A stretch of DNA of 64,000 nt from an uncultured Clostridia bacterium (GTDB taxonomy: Bacteria; Bacillota; Clostridia; Oscillospirales; Acutalibacteraceae). Where the stretch lies: contig CAMJJL010000001.1 of the NCBI GenBank assembly GCA_946406145.1, positions 62,001-126,000 on the forward strand, written 5' to 3'. Below, piece after piece: positions 39,880 to 49,607 of the stretch (positions are counted from its first letter, which is position 1; each line of letters opens with the position of its first letter). Under the pieces are notes generated by a model. That model was not told the DNA's origin. It worked only from the letters and a program-made list of their open reading frames with translations, and made no database searches. The position numbers were made by a program, and so were the translations under genes.

Positions 39880-39957
39880 TATTATAGACAAGATAAGACG
39901 CAGGGATCACCCCTAAATCAAGTCGAAATACTATTTTATAGAAAGGTGAGAAAGACA

Positions 39958-40239
39958 ATGACAAACAAGATCAAAGAATTAGAGGCTAAGATCGAACAGA
40001 TGCAAGAGTAGGAGAGGTTAGCCGAAGAAGCAAAAGCCGAAGCCGAAGCACTGAAAGACGAGATCAAGGCGGTAATGATCGAAGAAAATACCGAAGAAAT
40101 GGAAGTCGGTAAACATATGGTAAGATGGACTTCCGTACTCTCTAACCGCTTTGATACAACAACTTTCAAGAAAGAACACGCTGAGATGTATAAGCAGTAT
40201 ATGAAGCAGATCAGCAGCCGTCGATTTTCTACAACCTAA
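39958..40239 (+). pseudogene. small coiled-coil element protein with one in-frame TAG
   Basis: MTNKIKELEAKIEQMQE*ERLAEEAKAEAEALKDEIKAVMIEENTEEMEVGKHMVRWTSVLSNRFDTTTFKKEHAEMYKQYMKQISSRRFSTT; TAG at 40009-40011. Confidence 0.7.
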
Positions 40240-40314
40240 GAAAGCAACCGAAAAAAGAAAAGCTCCCCTCTCTCAAACAGGGAGGGGAGAAAGAAAAAAG
40301 AAAGGTTGGTCAAT

Positions 40315-40473
40315 ATGTTTAGGGATAAAGACGATGGAACACTCTACTCCTTCCAACAAATAGCAGATGAATTTGATTTACTCAGAATTGAATATCCAAC
40401 AATCTACAGTTATCCGCTATTCACCTACATAAGAAAGTTTTTTGAAGAAGTCGAACAGACCGAAGCAGCATGA
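40315..40473 (+). CDS. 52-aa hypothetical
   Basis: MFRDKDDGTLYSFQQIADEFDLLRIEYPTIYSYPLFTYIRKFFEEVEQTEAA; AAAGG RBS; below track cutoff. Confidence 0.55.
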   Translation: MFRDKDDGTLYSFQQIADEFDLLRIEYPTIYSYPLFTYIRKFFEEVEQTEAA

Positions 40474-40553
40474 ACATTTGCAACAGGGCTGAACGCCCGA
40501 CAGATCAGCCCTGTAACAAGTGGTCAAACAAAGAAAGAAAAGAGGTTTTTGAA

Positions 40554-40736
40554 ATGTTGGTAATATTCAAACGCTTTGACAATTACGCAGTAACAACCGA
40601 AGAAAATTATAATGCTCAGATCATGGATGCAAGAAAAGTTACTCCCTGTAAGGACTTCACCAACCCGAAAGAGATCATTGAATACTTTTCTATATACTTT
40701 GGAAAGAACGCATCCGACTTTTTAATCAAGGCATAA
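40554..40736 (+). CDS. hypothetical small protein
   Basis: ATG with AGAGG upstream; operon context. Confidence 0.55.
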   Translation: MLVIFKRFDNYAVTTEENYNAQIMDARKVTPCKDFTNPKEIIEYFSIYFGKNASDFLIKA

Positions 40737-40782
40737 AGGCAAACGCCTAAATAAATAAAATATTATAAAGGAGAGAAAAACC

Positions 40783-41211
40783 ATGACAGCAAAAGAAAGA
40801 TACTACAACAACAGAGAAATGCTCAACCACTTCAGAGGCAGCGCATCCGCTGAGATGCAAAAGGTGATTAACAGCTTGATGATGCTGAATATCGCAGAGC
40901 ATGAACCGCAGAAAGCCCGAATTGATATAAGCGTAGGCAAGGCAAAGAACGAAAACGCTTTTATCTCTTACCTCTCAGCTTTTTCAAGAGAGCCTATCAC
41001 AAAGATCACCTCATACGATAACAGCCCTCAGATCATCGTATATGACCATCCTGAGTACCAGAAAGCACTTGTAACCCTTGACTTGACCAGTGCAGACAGC
41101 GTAACGATCAACGATGAGAAAGAGGATGAAAGAGCCTATTATATCTGCTTTACCTACAGCATCCCCGAAAGAAAGATTGACTATCGGATCAACTTAACCA
41201 TCTTCAAGTAA
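40783..41211 (+). CDS. hypothetical element protein
   Basis: AAAGGAG RBS; coherent codon usage. Confidence 0.6.
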   Translation: MTAKERYYNNREMLNHFRGSASAEMQKVINSLMMLNIAEHEPQKARIDISVGKAKNENAFISYLSAFSREPITKITSYDNSPQIIVYDHPEYQKALVTLDLTSADSVTINDEKEDERAYYICFTYSIPERKIDYRINLTIFK

Positions 41212-41290
41212 AAATCAACAGGCGGTAGGGCAGAGAAAAAATCTGCTCTACCGCTACGGAAAACAGAAACTAAAAGAAAGAAGTGGAACG

Positions 41291-41917
41291 ATGATTTGCA
41301 CAATTAAGCACAACGGATTTTTTGTGATCCGAAACAGCAAAGGAAAATTCTACAGCCTACCAGAAAAAGGAAAACCATGTTTTACCGCTTCACTGTCGGC
41401 AGCTTATAGATGGACTCGGCAGGACAGAGCAACAAAGTATTTACAAATTTGCTTGAACAATAACCCTGATTATCAAGTTGTATTGATGGAGGATCAGAAT
41501 AAGCGGATCAACAAATACCTGATAGACTACGCCGATCAGACTTTGCAGGAGGATATAAAATATTATAATATAGACAACTGGATTGAATACCTTTCAGATG
41601 CTACAGATGGATTCACGGAGATCAACCCCCTGTTAGCTTATGCGGAGAACAGGAAGGAGCAAATAGAAAAAACGATCTTAGACCTACGCCACTATATAGA
41701 ATTTGGAGAGTTTAACGCCTATCAAGGGTACAAACTATTCTCCCTGATGCAAAACCTTTATAGGCAGCGGAGAAGCTACAAAGATATAATCTATATGATG
41801 GAGAACATATCGGAGAACACCAACAGCATCAATTATATTTATTGGCTTGCTATCCAGCTAAAGAACAGAGGATATAAGCCGAAACAATTAAAAACAATGT
41901 TCAATGAAAGAGTTTGA
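41291..41917 (+). CDS. hypothetical element protein
   Basis: Long ORF in the element's coding direction. Confidence 0.6.
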   Translation: MICTIKHNGFFVIRNSKGKFYSLPEKGKPCFTASLSAAYRWTRQDRATKYLQICLNNNPDYQVVLMEDQNKRINKYLIDYADQTLQEDIKYYNIDNWIEYLSDATDGFTEINPLLAYAENRKEQIEKTILDLRHYIEFGEFNAYQGYKLFSLMQNLYRQRRSYKDIIYMMENISENTNSINYIYWLAIQLKNRGYKPKQLKTMFNERV

Positions 41918-41964
41918 CGGTCAAGGGTTTACTGTTGGAAAGACGGTAAACCCTTATAAAACAC

Positions 41965-42018
41965 TTGCAAAGAAAAAGAATAATTGATATAATAGAACTA
42001 TACACAAATAAATGTGAA
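41965..42018 (+). promoter_or_regulatory. promoter with fifth operator copy overlapping the start site
   Basis: TTGCAA-17-TATAAT then TACACAAATAAATGTGAA at 42001-42018. Confidence 0.75.
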
Positions 42019-42038
42019 TAAGAAACGGAGTGAATAAA

Positions 42039-42377
42039 ATGGTCAATTACAATAAACTGTTTGAGAAATTCGCAGAAAAAGGAATCACAACCCATACAAT
42101 AAGAAAATATAATCTTTTCGGGCAGGAGATTTTACGGAAGTTTAAGATGTGCAGCGGAACTGATGCTGAAATCAAGAAAGCCCTTGAAGATTATAAGAAA
42201 CAGCACGGAAAGGATTTTAAGGCTGATGTAAGCACAAAGACAATAGAGGACTTATGCCAGCTTTTACAGTGTCAGCCGATGGATATTATTGACTGGACTG
42301 TGGAACTTAACCCCGAACTTTCTTATGAAAGCATCAAGGAAAAGAAAGATGCTGAAGCCAAACAGAAAAAGTCATAA
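42039..42377 (+). CDS. XRE/YozG-like HTH regulator
   Basis: TIEDLCQLLQCQPMDIIDW HTH recognition region. Confidence 0.6.
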   Translation: MVNYNKLFEKFAEKGITTHTIRKYNLFGQEILRKFKMCSGTDAEIKKALEDYKKQHGKDFKADVSTKTIEDLCQLLQCQPMDIIDWTVELNPELSYESIKEKKDAEAKQKKS

Positions 42378-42415
42378 ATTAGCAAGTCTTTACACTATAC
42401 ATACTATCAATCAAA

Positions 42416-42453
42416 AAACGCTTTAGATGATCCTGATGGACTCTAAAGCGTTT
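42416..42453. terminator. bidirectional terminator
   Basis: aaacgctttaga..tctaaagcgttt. Confidence 0.7.
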
Positions 42454-42512
42454 ACTTATATATGAAACCTTGAAACTGAAACTTCTATAACAGTTTAAGA
42501 GGTGATAACAAA

Positions 42513-42695
42513 CTACTTGGATAATTGCCGAAGCTGATTTTGCAGCTCGACTTTCTCCCAACGTGATTTAATCGTGGAGTATTTAGCTTTTTCAGTCTGT
42601 TTGTCTATCTCTCGATTCAGAGCAGTATAAACCTTGTCGGACTGAGTAAGTTTATACAGAAAGAGAAGTGTTTTGATTTTGCGATTGCTTATCAT
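42513..42695 (-). CDS. small hypothetical protein
   Basis: MISNRKIKTLLFLYKLTQSDKVYTALNREIDKQTEKAKYSTIKSRWEKVELQNQLRQLSK; GGAGG upstream. Confidence 0.5.
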   Translation of the reverse strand: MISNRKIKTLLFLYKLTQSDKVYTALNREIDKQTEKAKYSTIKSRWEKVELQNQLRQLSK

Positions 42696-42937
42696 ACTAC
42701 TTCCTCCTTTAGAACAAGTATAAATACCCCTGTAGCCAGACTGGATTGATCCGACTACAAGTAATATTATATCGGTAAATTTTTAAGATGTCAAGAATCA
42801 TGAAGTTGTACCACTTTGGAGGACAAACAAAAAAGTATCAAAAATGCTTGACAACGGAATTGATCTGTGTTAATATTTGAGTGTAAAATAATACCAAAAA
42901 ACACGCTCGTCTTTATTGGTACAGAAAGGGGATCAGT

Positions 42938-43735
42938 ATGTATTATTTTTATGCAAGAGTATCAACACCCAGCCAAAGGATGGAAAGACAGACCGATGCT
43001 TTTATTGATTTTGGTAAAAGCCAATTTGGACTATCAAAGAAAGAAGTAGAAGAAAACACCTACAAAGAGAAATACACAGGGCGAAAGGTAATAGAACGCC
43101 CTCAGTTTATGGAATTACTCAGCAAGGTTAAGACAGGAGATACAATCGTTTTTGATTCTGTTAGCCGTATGAGCCGATCCGCTGAAGAAGGTGTAAACCT
43201 CTATCTTGAATTATTTGATAAGGGGATAAACCTGATCTTCTTAAACGAAAGGCATATTGACACGGAAACTTATAAATCAGCTCTATCAAATAGTGTTGAA
43301 TTGACAGGAGATATTATTGATGATGTATTGAATGGAATTAACAGCTACTTGAAGAAATTAGCCACAAAACAAATCCGTCTTGCATTTGAGCAAGCGCAGA
43401 AAGAAGTTGATGATCTTAGTGATCGAACTTCTAAAGCCTTACAAGCAAAGAAACGGAGAGGTGAGCCAGTAGGCGGTCAAGCACAAATCGGAATGAAGAA
43501 AAAAGTTAAGAAAGCACAACCGATTAAAGACCTGATCTACAAGTATTCAAAAGACTTCAAAGGAACAAACAAAGATGAAGATGTTATAGGCATTATTAAG
43601 AACAAACTGAAAACCTCTCTATCTCGCAATACATATTACAAATATAAAAAGGAACTTGCCGAAGAACTCAGAGAAAGAGAAACAGAGCAGTTAGTCAAAA
43701 CTTTACAGGAGAAACAACCTGATACAACAGAATAA
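42938..43735 (+). CDS. serine recombinase (resolvase/invertase family)
   Basis: YFYARVSTPSQRMERQ, DSVSRMSRSAEEG; promoter TTGACA-17-TAATAT at 42848-42876. Confidence 0.85.
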   Translation: MYYFYARVSTPSQRMERQTDAFIDFGKSQFGLSKKEVEENTYKEKYTGRKVIERPQFMELLSKVKTGDTIVFDSVSRMSRSAEEGVNLYLELFDKGINLIFLNERHIDTETYKSALSNSVELTGDIIDDVLNGINSYLKKLATKQIRLAFEQAQKEVDDLSDRTSKALQAKKRRGEPVGGQAQIGMKKKVKKAQPIKDLIYKYSKDFKGTNKDEDVIGIIKNKLKTSLSRNTYYKYKKELAEELRERETEQLVKTLQEKQPDTTE

Positions 43736-43756
43736 AGAATTAACCTACAAGATACA

Positions 43757-43790
43757 AGGTGTGGAGCAAACGCAGCTCCACACTTTTTGT
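43757..43790 (+). terminator. intrinsic terminator
   Basis: gtgtggagc aaacgca gctccacac ttttt. Confidence 0.75.
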
Positions 43791-44199
43791 TTTTGAATAA
43801 ATGATTGTGCGTAGCGGTTAGCATAGGCTAACGGTTGTGATGACGGTAACGAATGTAGTTGATATAGTTGTTATATTGCAGGAATGGCTTGTTTAAGCCA
43901 TTTTATTTTAATTCTTCAAGAGAATATAAATATCATTCACCGATATAGGGTGAGTGATTAAAAGAGAATAAGTTAGCACACACTAACTGTTATACAACAA
44001 TAAAAACCGTTTTTGAACGGTTAAAATTCAACAACTGAGAAAAAGATGAAGCGGTATTTATTGGTAATTCATACAAAATAAAATTTCTCAAAAAATCTGT
44101 TTTAGTTTTTCGACTTAAATTTGTATAATAACTCAGAATAAAAAAATTGCAGATACCAACAGCAATTATCAATAATCAACAACAAAGGAGGTGATACCA

Positions 44200-44541
44200 A
44201 TGAGAAACAATAATACAGACGATTCAATCATGTATACGGTAATCGGTTTACAGGAACTTCAAAAGGAAGTAGCCCGATCCTTAAAAGGCTATACCCTTAA
44301 AGATGTGCAGACCATTTACAGGGCAATCGAAAAGAAAGTAAAGGAGCATCTTGAATCTCAGGATGAAATCACGGTCAGGCTTGCAAGAGGACTAACAATC
44401 TCTTCCACAATTAAGCAACCGAGAACCTATAATGTTTACGGTCAAAAGGTTACTCCTGAACCTAAGAAATGGATTTTTGCAAAGGTGACTCGATGCTACA
44501 ACACGAAGAAAAACAAAGAGTATGATGCTCTATACAACTGA
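44200..44541 (+). CDS. hypothetical; weakly HU/IHF-like pattern
   Basis: AAAGGAGG RBS; ATG at 44200. Confidence 0.45.
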   Translation: MRNNNTDDSIMYTVIGLQELQKEVARSLKGYTLKDVQTIYRAIEKKVKEHLESQDEITVRLARGLTISSTIKQPRTYNVYGQKVTPEPKKWIFAKVTRCYNTKKNKEYDALYN

Positions 44542-44555
44542 AAGGACTGATTAAA

Positions 44556-44858
44556 ATGTATAGTGTTCCTTACGGAAAGACAGCACAACCGAGAGATGAT
44601 CTTATACTTACTCTTGGAAACGTCTACATTATAAAAGATAAAGACGGTAACGAGGTAGAGGCTACACTTGTTAGACTCGATACCGCTATTCTGAACACTG
44701 TATTATTTACAGTATTTGTCAAGGGACGATTAGCCCGAAAGCAAGTAATTGGCTATCACTACAAGCCAATAGATACCATGTATGATATTAAAGTGGATCA
44801 GATAATTAAAGAAATAGAAAACAGGGCAAGACCTGATTTTAAAGAAGAAACCGACTAA
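44556..44858 (+). CDS. hypothetical element protein
   Basis: ORF with RBS-like AAAGGA, same operon. Confidence 0.5.
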   Translation: MYSVPYGKTAQPRDDLILTLGNVYIIKDKDGNEVEATLVRLDTAILNTVLFTVFVKGRLARKQVIGYHYKPIDTMYDIKVDQIIKEIENRARPDFKEETD

Positions 44859-44892
44859 ACAACAAATTAATTATTCAAGGAGTATTTCTATT

Positions 44893-45297
44893 ATGTGTGC
44901 TACAGAAGTTTTTACAGGAGTTTTTGACAGCGCAGCAGTTGAAAACCTTAGAAAAGAAATAAAATATTGCGAGGATCATATTATTCTTCCTGATATTCCC
45001 AAAGAACAAGTAAAACAAAAAGCTATCGAAATAATTATTGCTCACGGTATTACAAAAGAGAGTATCAAAGGTGTTTCAAAAGAAAATATCGATCAACCTA
45101 TGGGGCTTGAAGATACGATAGAAAAAGAACTTGTCCACTGGATAGCGGATCAGATTGATAAAGAAAATGACGAATTAATAAAACACCACAATATTTATGG
45201 CGGTTATAGAATTACAAGGGATGATTTACGTTGGAAATATAGCTTTATGGTTGATATAAGTTTTGATTTTGTATGTTTTATTAATGAGAATCTTTAG
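44893..45297 (+). CDS. hypothetical element protein
   Basis: CAAGGAG RBS, same operon. Confidence 0.5.
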   Translation: MCATEVFTGVFDSAAVENLRKEIKYCEDHIILPDIPKEQVKQKAIEIIIAHGITKESIKGVSKENIDQPMGLEDTIEKELVHWIADQIDKENDELIKHHNIYGGYRITRDDLRWKYSFMVDISFDFVCFINENL

Positions 45298-45333
45298 GAT
45301 TTACTATGGAAAAATAAAAGAGGTGATTAGATT

Positions 45334-47061
45334 ATGTATGTTATTGATAGTAAAACTTATGACGAAAAAGGTAACTGCTATGTTACCTACCACAATGACC
45401 TATTAGACGAAATCCGCAACTTAGATGAGGATAACAAGTATAAGAAAGAACTGTTGAGCCTTGAAACAGACTATAACAGAATCATGAATCTCCCTGAGAT
45501 AAAAAAAGACGAGTATTTGCAAGTTGATATTGGAGAAAATACCAGCGCAAGACTTAAAGCCCTGATAATCGACTATAGGAAATATCAGATTATCTCTGCT
45601 ATAAATAAAATCTTCATTATTGATGCAATAATGGGAATAGGCAAAACCTCTTATATTCTGCAACTTCTCAATCATGAAATGTTTTATGAGAGTGTGACCG
45701 AAAACATTTCTACACTTGCCGATAATGGTTATATTACTCCAAAGGTAGCGAAGAAAATTCAAATCAGCAGCACACCAAAAAGATTTATTGCGGTTGTACC
45801 TACCTTAGATGAAGTTAAACGATATAAAGAAGAATTGAAATTTGTAGAAACTTTTGATCCTAAAGATAATTATAAAGACAGGAAACAAAATGAAAAATAT
45901 GTTTCCAAATTAGACAATTTCAAAGATTTAGTTAAGAGAAATCAAAATATTGTTACAACTCATGCATTATTCCAAAAACTTGATAGCGAGGCTATGGAAT
46001 TACTGAAAACCTCTAACTATATTCTCATTATTGACGAAGAATTAAATGTTGTTGATACATATAATGGCGTTAAGAGTAAGGATTTGGATATACTCTTTGA
46101 CACAAAATTAGTATCAACCGATAAAGACGGTTTTCTCATTTGGAATGAGGAAGATGATGATAGACCATTCAAATACGATAATGTTAAAAGGCTATGCCAG
46201 CTTAACAGCCTGATGCTTTATAATAAAGATAGAGAGTCTAAAAAGCTACTGATATGGAACTTCCCTTATCCGATTTTCTCCCTGTTCAAACAAACATTTA
46301 TTCTTACTTATCAATGGAATGGCTCAATTCAAAAAGCATATTTTGATCTGCACAATATTCAGTATGACCATCTTACTCTTAATGGTGAGTTGTACCCTCA
46401 TGATGCAAAATCAGAATTAATGCACCGTCAAAAGCTAAAAAGTCTTATAAACATTTATGATGGTGATTTGAATGATATTGGGGAATCCTATCAAAATCCC
46501 AGAGGTAAAACAACACAGCCATTGTCTAAAAGTTGGTACGAAAAGATGCTTAAAGCATATAAAGAGGATCAAGCTCTTGAAAAAGAAGATGGGTATAAAA
46601 GAAATGGTGGCTTGATAAGATTAAAGAATCATCTCAATAACTATTTAAGACACATTGTTAATGCAAAATCAAGCGATATAATGTGGACATGCTATCAGTA
46701 TTCATTGAGTGATGAAGAAAATGATGATGGTACTAAAAAGAAGATTAAAGCCTTTAAGGATATTTTAGCAAGTAAAGGGTTTACTTCACCAACTTGTTTT
46801 GCAAGCGTAAACTGCAAAGGTACCAATGAATATGGTAGCCGTCATTATTTAGCCTACTTAGCAAACTTCTATATCCAACCTCAAATCACTAACTTCTTTA
46901 AGTATAACGGTATTGAGATAGATACAGATTTATATTCCCTTACCTCACTTCTTCAATGGATTTGGAGATCAGCTATCCGAAATGGTGAACCCATCAATAT
47001 TTATATTCCCTCATTGAGAATGAGAACACTTCTTCAAAAATGGTTAGATGGAGAGATTTAA
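45334..47061 (+). CDS. P-loop helicase-like protein (element replication)
   Basis: Walker A AIMGIGKTS, Walker B ILIIDEE. Confidence 0.65.
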   Translation: MYVIDSKTYDEKGNCYVTYHNDLLDEIRNLDEDNKYKKELLSLETDYNRIMNLPEIKKDEYLQVDIGENTSARLKALIIDYRKYQIISAINKIFIIDAIMGIGKTSYILQLLNHEMFYESVTENISTLADNGYITPKVAKKIQISSTPKRFIAVVPTLDEVKRYKEELKFVETFDPKDNYKDRKQNEKYVSKLDNFKDLVKRNQNIVTTHALFQKLDSEAMELLKTSNYILIIDEELNVVDTYNGVKSKDLDILFDTKLVSTDKDGFLIWNEEDDDRPFKYDNVKRLCQLNSLMLYNKDRESKKLLIWNFPYPIFSLFKQTFILTYQWNGSIQKAYFDLHNIQYDHLTLNGELYPHDAKSELMHRQKLKSLINIYDGDLNDIGESYQNPRGKTTQPLSKSWYEKMLKAYKEDQALEKEDGYKRNGGLIRLKNHLNNYLRHIVNAKSSDIMWTCYQYSLSDEENDDGTKKKIKAFKDILASKGFTSPTCFASVNCKGTNEYGSRHYLAYLANFYIQPQITNFFKYNGIEIDTDLYSLTSLLQWIWRSAIRNGEPINIYIPSLRMRTLLQKWLDGEI

Positions 47062-47620
47062 TATAATTTGCCGTAACGAAGTGTAGGCAGACAAGCGAAG
47101 CGAAACGAAGTGTAGCGGAGTGCGTCAGTCTTAATGACAGTATTGTGCTACCCCCATCTTCACCGTTTCGCTTCGCTCACGGTACGCCCCCTCTAAGGGG
47201 CTGAAGAACGGCTTGCTTCGCAATCCGTAATCAATTTTAATAAGGTTTTCCACTACTCAAAAATCATTGATTTGTCACCGTTTTTTGAAAAAGTGGTGAC
47301 AAAACGCAAAAAAAATGGCTTATCCATGCGGTTTTTGAGGGGTTAATCTTAAAGAAAGAGAAAAAATATTATTAAATAAAAATTGAATAAAAATAGAAAG
47401 AAAATACACGCAAAATTTCACCGAACAAGGCGGTTCATTTTGCTACCAATGCGGAGGGAAAGAATCTCTTTGATAGTGGACTGAAATCTCTTTTAGACAA
47501 ATATCTCGACCATCTAAGGAGTTTTCTTTCTCCCGAATTGGTAAGGATTTGAACGCCGTAGGCGAAGCCGAAGGTGTGAAGAATCCGTTATTAAAGATCA
47601 AGTAGATTAGGAGTGATTGA

Positions 47621-49219
47621 ATGAGTAAAAAAATCAATAATCAAGAAAAAGTGACTGTGAGAATATCAGGAACATTAAGGCGAAAGATTGATGAGTCAAT
47701 CCAACAGAAGGTAGTAAGTAAGAATCTATTACTTCTGCTTTGTAACTACTACTACCATCAAATTGTTTACAAAACCCCTGATGAAGATGAAGTACAGGCA
47801 TATCTTGAATTACTGAATAGCGTTTCTGATCTGGTGAAAAAGCATGAGGGCAATAATGCTGTAGAATACCTAAAAGCTGTTAAGGTAGCAGTAGACAGTA
47901 ATTACCCCTTATCTAAGAAGCATCTTATGACTACTAAACAGGTTAAGCAATTAGAAGGATTATTAAATGGAGAGTACACCTACATAAGTAATTATATAAG
48001 AGATGTACTTGTGAAGTTGACAGGTAAAAGTGGAGCTTTGGATAAAAAGGATCTGAAACTTTATATTCTTGAAAATGATAAGGTTGAGTTTATTCTTTCT
48101 AATATCGGATGTGACCATATAAGATATGTCAGTAATCCTAAAGGTGATGACTACTACCAATGCACTAATCCTGATGGTGGCTACAATGAACACGCAGTAA
48201 GGGTATATACCAATGAATATTTGAATGTTCAAGACTTCACAAGGAATTTAGGTGATGTAGCTGATATATTTACTCTTGTGCAGCTTGCAAAAGGATTTGA
48301 TTTTGGACACGCATTACTCTATGTCAATCAAATCTTAGGCTTGTCTAATCTTTCGGATGAGGATTTAAGGTTGCTTAGTATTGATACTGAAGCTAAGAAA
48401 GTTGAGAGAAAGCAATATCAGCAAAAGAAAAAAGAATCCAAAAAGCAAGAGGAACGCAGATTATACCGTGAAGCATTAGAGAAAGATGAAAAGACCTATA
48501 ATCAAGCTGAACCGCTTTTATTTGAAGATTGGTATAAAGAGGGTATATGTTTTGAGTCTGTCCGTAGAATGTTTGGAATTAAGTGGTATGAGTATGATGG
48601 TAAATACCAACAAATCATATTCCCGATTAAAGAGTGGAGTACAGGGCGAGTAGTAGCCTATCAAAGAAGGCTGATCTATGACAAGAGTAAGGAACAGTTG
48701 AGGCTTGCTTGTGGTCAACCTAAATATCTTCTTACTGAGGGATATAACAAAAATCAAAATCTGTATGGACTTTGGGAAAACTATGACGAGATTATAGAGA
48801 ATAGGCGTATGATTATCTATGAATCTCCGAAGTCAGTTATGAAAAGATGGGTAAAGCAGGATCATACCGCTGTTGCAATTCAAGGTAAATCTATTTCTTG
48901 GGAACAGGCAGGTATTATCAATCATATTGCAGAGTGCATTTATAACAAAGATTATATGAGAGTTGAAAACGGCGAAGAAGGAGTAGTTTATACGCCTCTT
49001 GAAGTTGTTGTTGCTTTGGACAGCGATGTGGATGAGTATGATGTTAGGAATGTTTGCAAGGCTATTCGTAGGCATAGTAGAGAGCATTTTAATATTAGTT
49101 ATATCTACGATAAAAGAGGAATTTTAAAGAATCATGAATCTCCTGCTGATACAAATAGAAAGAATTTTGATACTTTGCTAAAAAATAGATCAAACTATAT
49201 AAACTATAGAGATTGGTGA
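47621..49219 (+). CDS. DnaG-type primase (CHC2-like zinc finger + Toprim)
   Basis: IGCDHIRYVSNPKGDDYYQCTNPDGGYNEHAVRVY zinc-finger-like, ESPKSVMKRW and VVVALDSDVDE Toprim-like motifs. Confidence 0.65.
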   Translation: MSKKINNQEKVTVRISGTLRRKIDESIQQKVVSKNLLLLLCNYYYHQIVYKTPDEDEVQAYLELLNSVSDLVKKHEGNNAVEYLKAVKVAVDSNYPLSKKHLMTTKQVKQLEGLLNGEYTYISNYIRDVLVKLTGKSGALDKKDLKLYILENDKVEFILSNIGCDHIRYVSNPKGDDYYQCTNPDGGYNEHAVRVYTNEYLNVQDFTRNLGDVADIFTLVQLAKGFDFGHALLYVNQILGLSNLSDEDLRLLSIDTEAKKVERKQYQQKKKESKKQEERRLYREALEKDEKTYNQAEPLLFEDWYKEGICFESVRRMFGIKWYEYDGKYQQIIFPIKEWSTGRVVAYQRRLIYDKSKEQLRLACGQPKYLLTEGYNKNQNLYGLWENYDEIIENRRMIIYESPKSVMKRWVKQDHTAVAIQGKSISWEQAGIINHIAECIYNKDYMRVENGEEGVVYTPLEVVVALDSDVDEYDVRNVCKAIRRHSREHFNISYIYDKRGILKNHESPADTNRKNFDTLLKNRSNYINYRDW

Positions 49220-49354
49220 GTAATATGATAAACTTTTCCAAAAGAAGAATAGCAGTAGCGGATTGCGTGTGATCCGCTACTGCACAAAATAAACAAGAAA
49301 GGAATTTTACGCCTATAAGTTAATGAATTTATAATGTAAATATTGGTGAATACA

Positions 49355-49585
49355 ATGAACGAGAGTGTTATTGATGTAAGACTTCCGAGAATGAGAACAA
49401 TTCCGAAAGCGTATGATGAAATTAAAAAGATTGATCCTGATACTTCATTAAGTATGAGATCATTTAGAAAGTTAATCGGTAGTGGTCAAATTCCTACAAA
49501 GACGGTAGGGAATAAGGTATTAATCAATCTTGACTTGCTATTCAACTGGTTATCATGTTATAATGATACCGCTACTGGTGCTTAA
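49355..49585 (+). CDS. excisionase/AlpA-like HTH protein
   Basis: LSMRSFRKLIGSGQIPTKTVGNKVLINLDLLFNWL. Confidence 0.7.
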   Translation: MNESVIDVRLPRMRTIPKAYDEIKKIDPDTSLSMRSFRKLIGSGQIPTKTVGNKVLINLDLLFNWLSCYNDTATGA

Positions 49586-49607
49586 TTTCAGAAAAGAGGT
49601 TAAGCAC

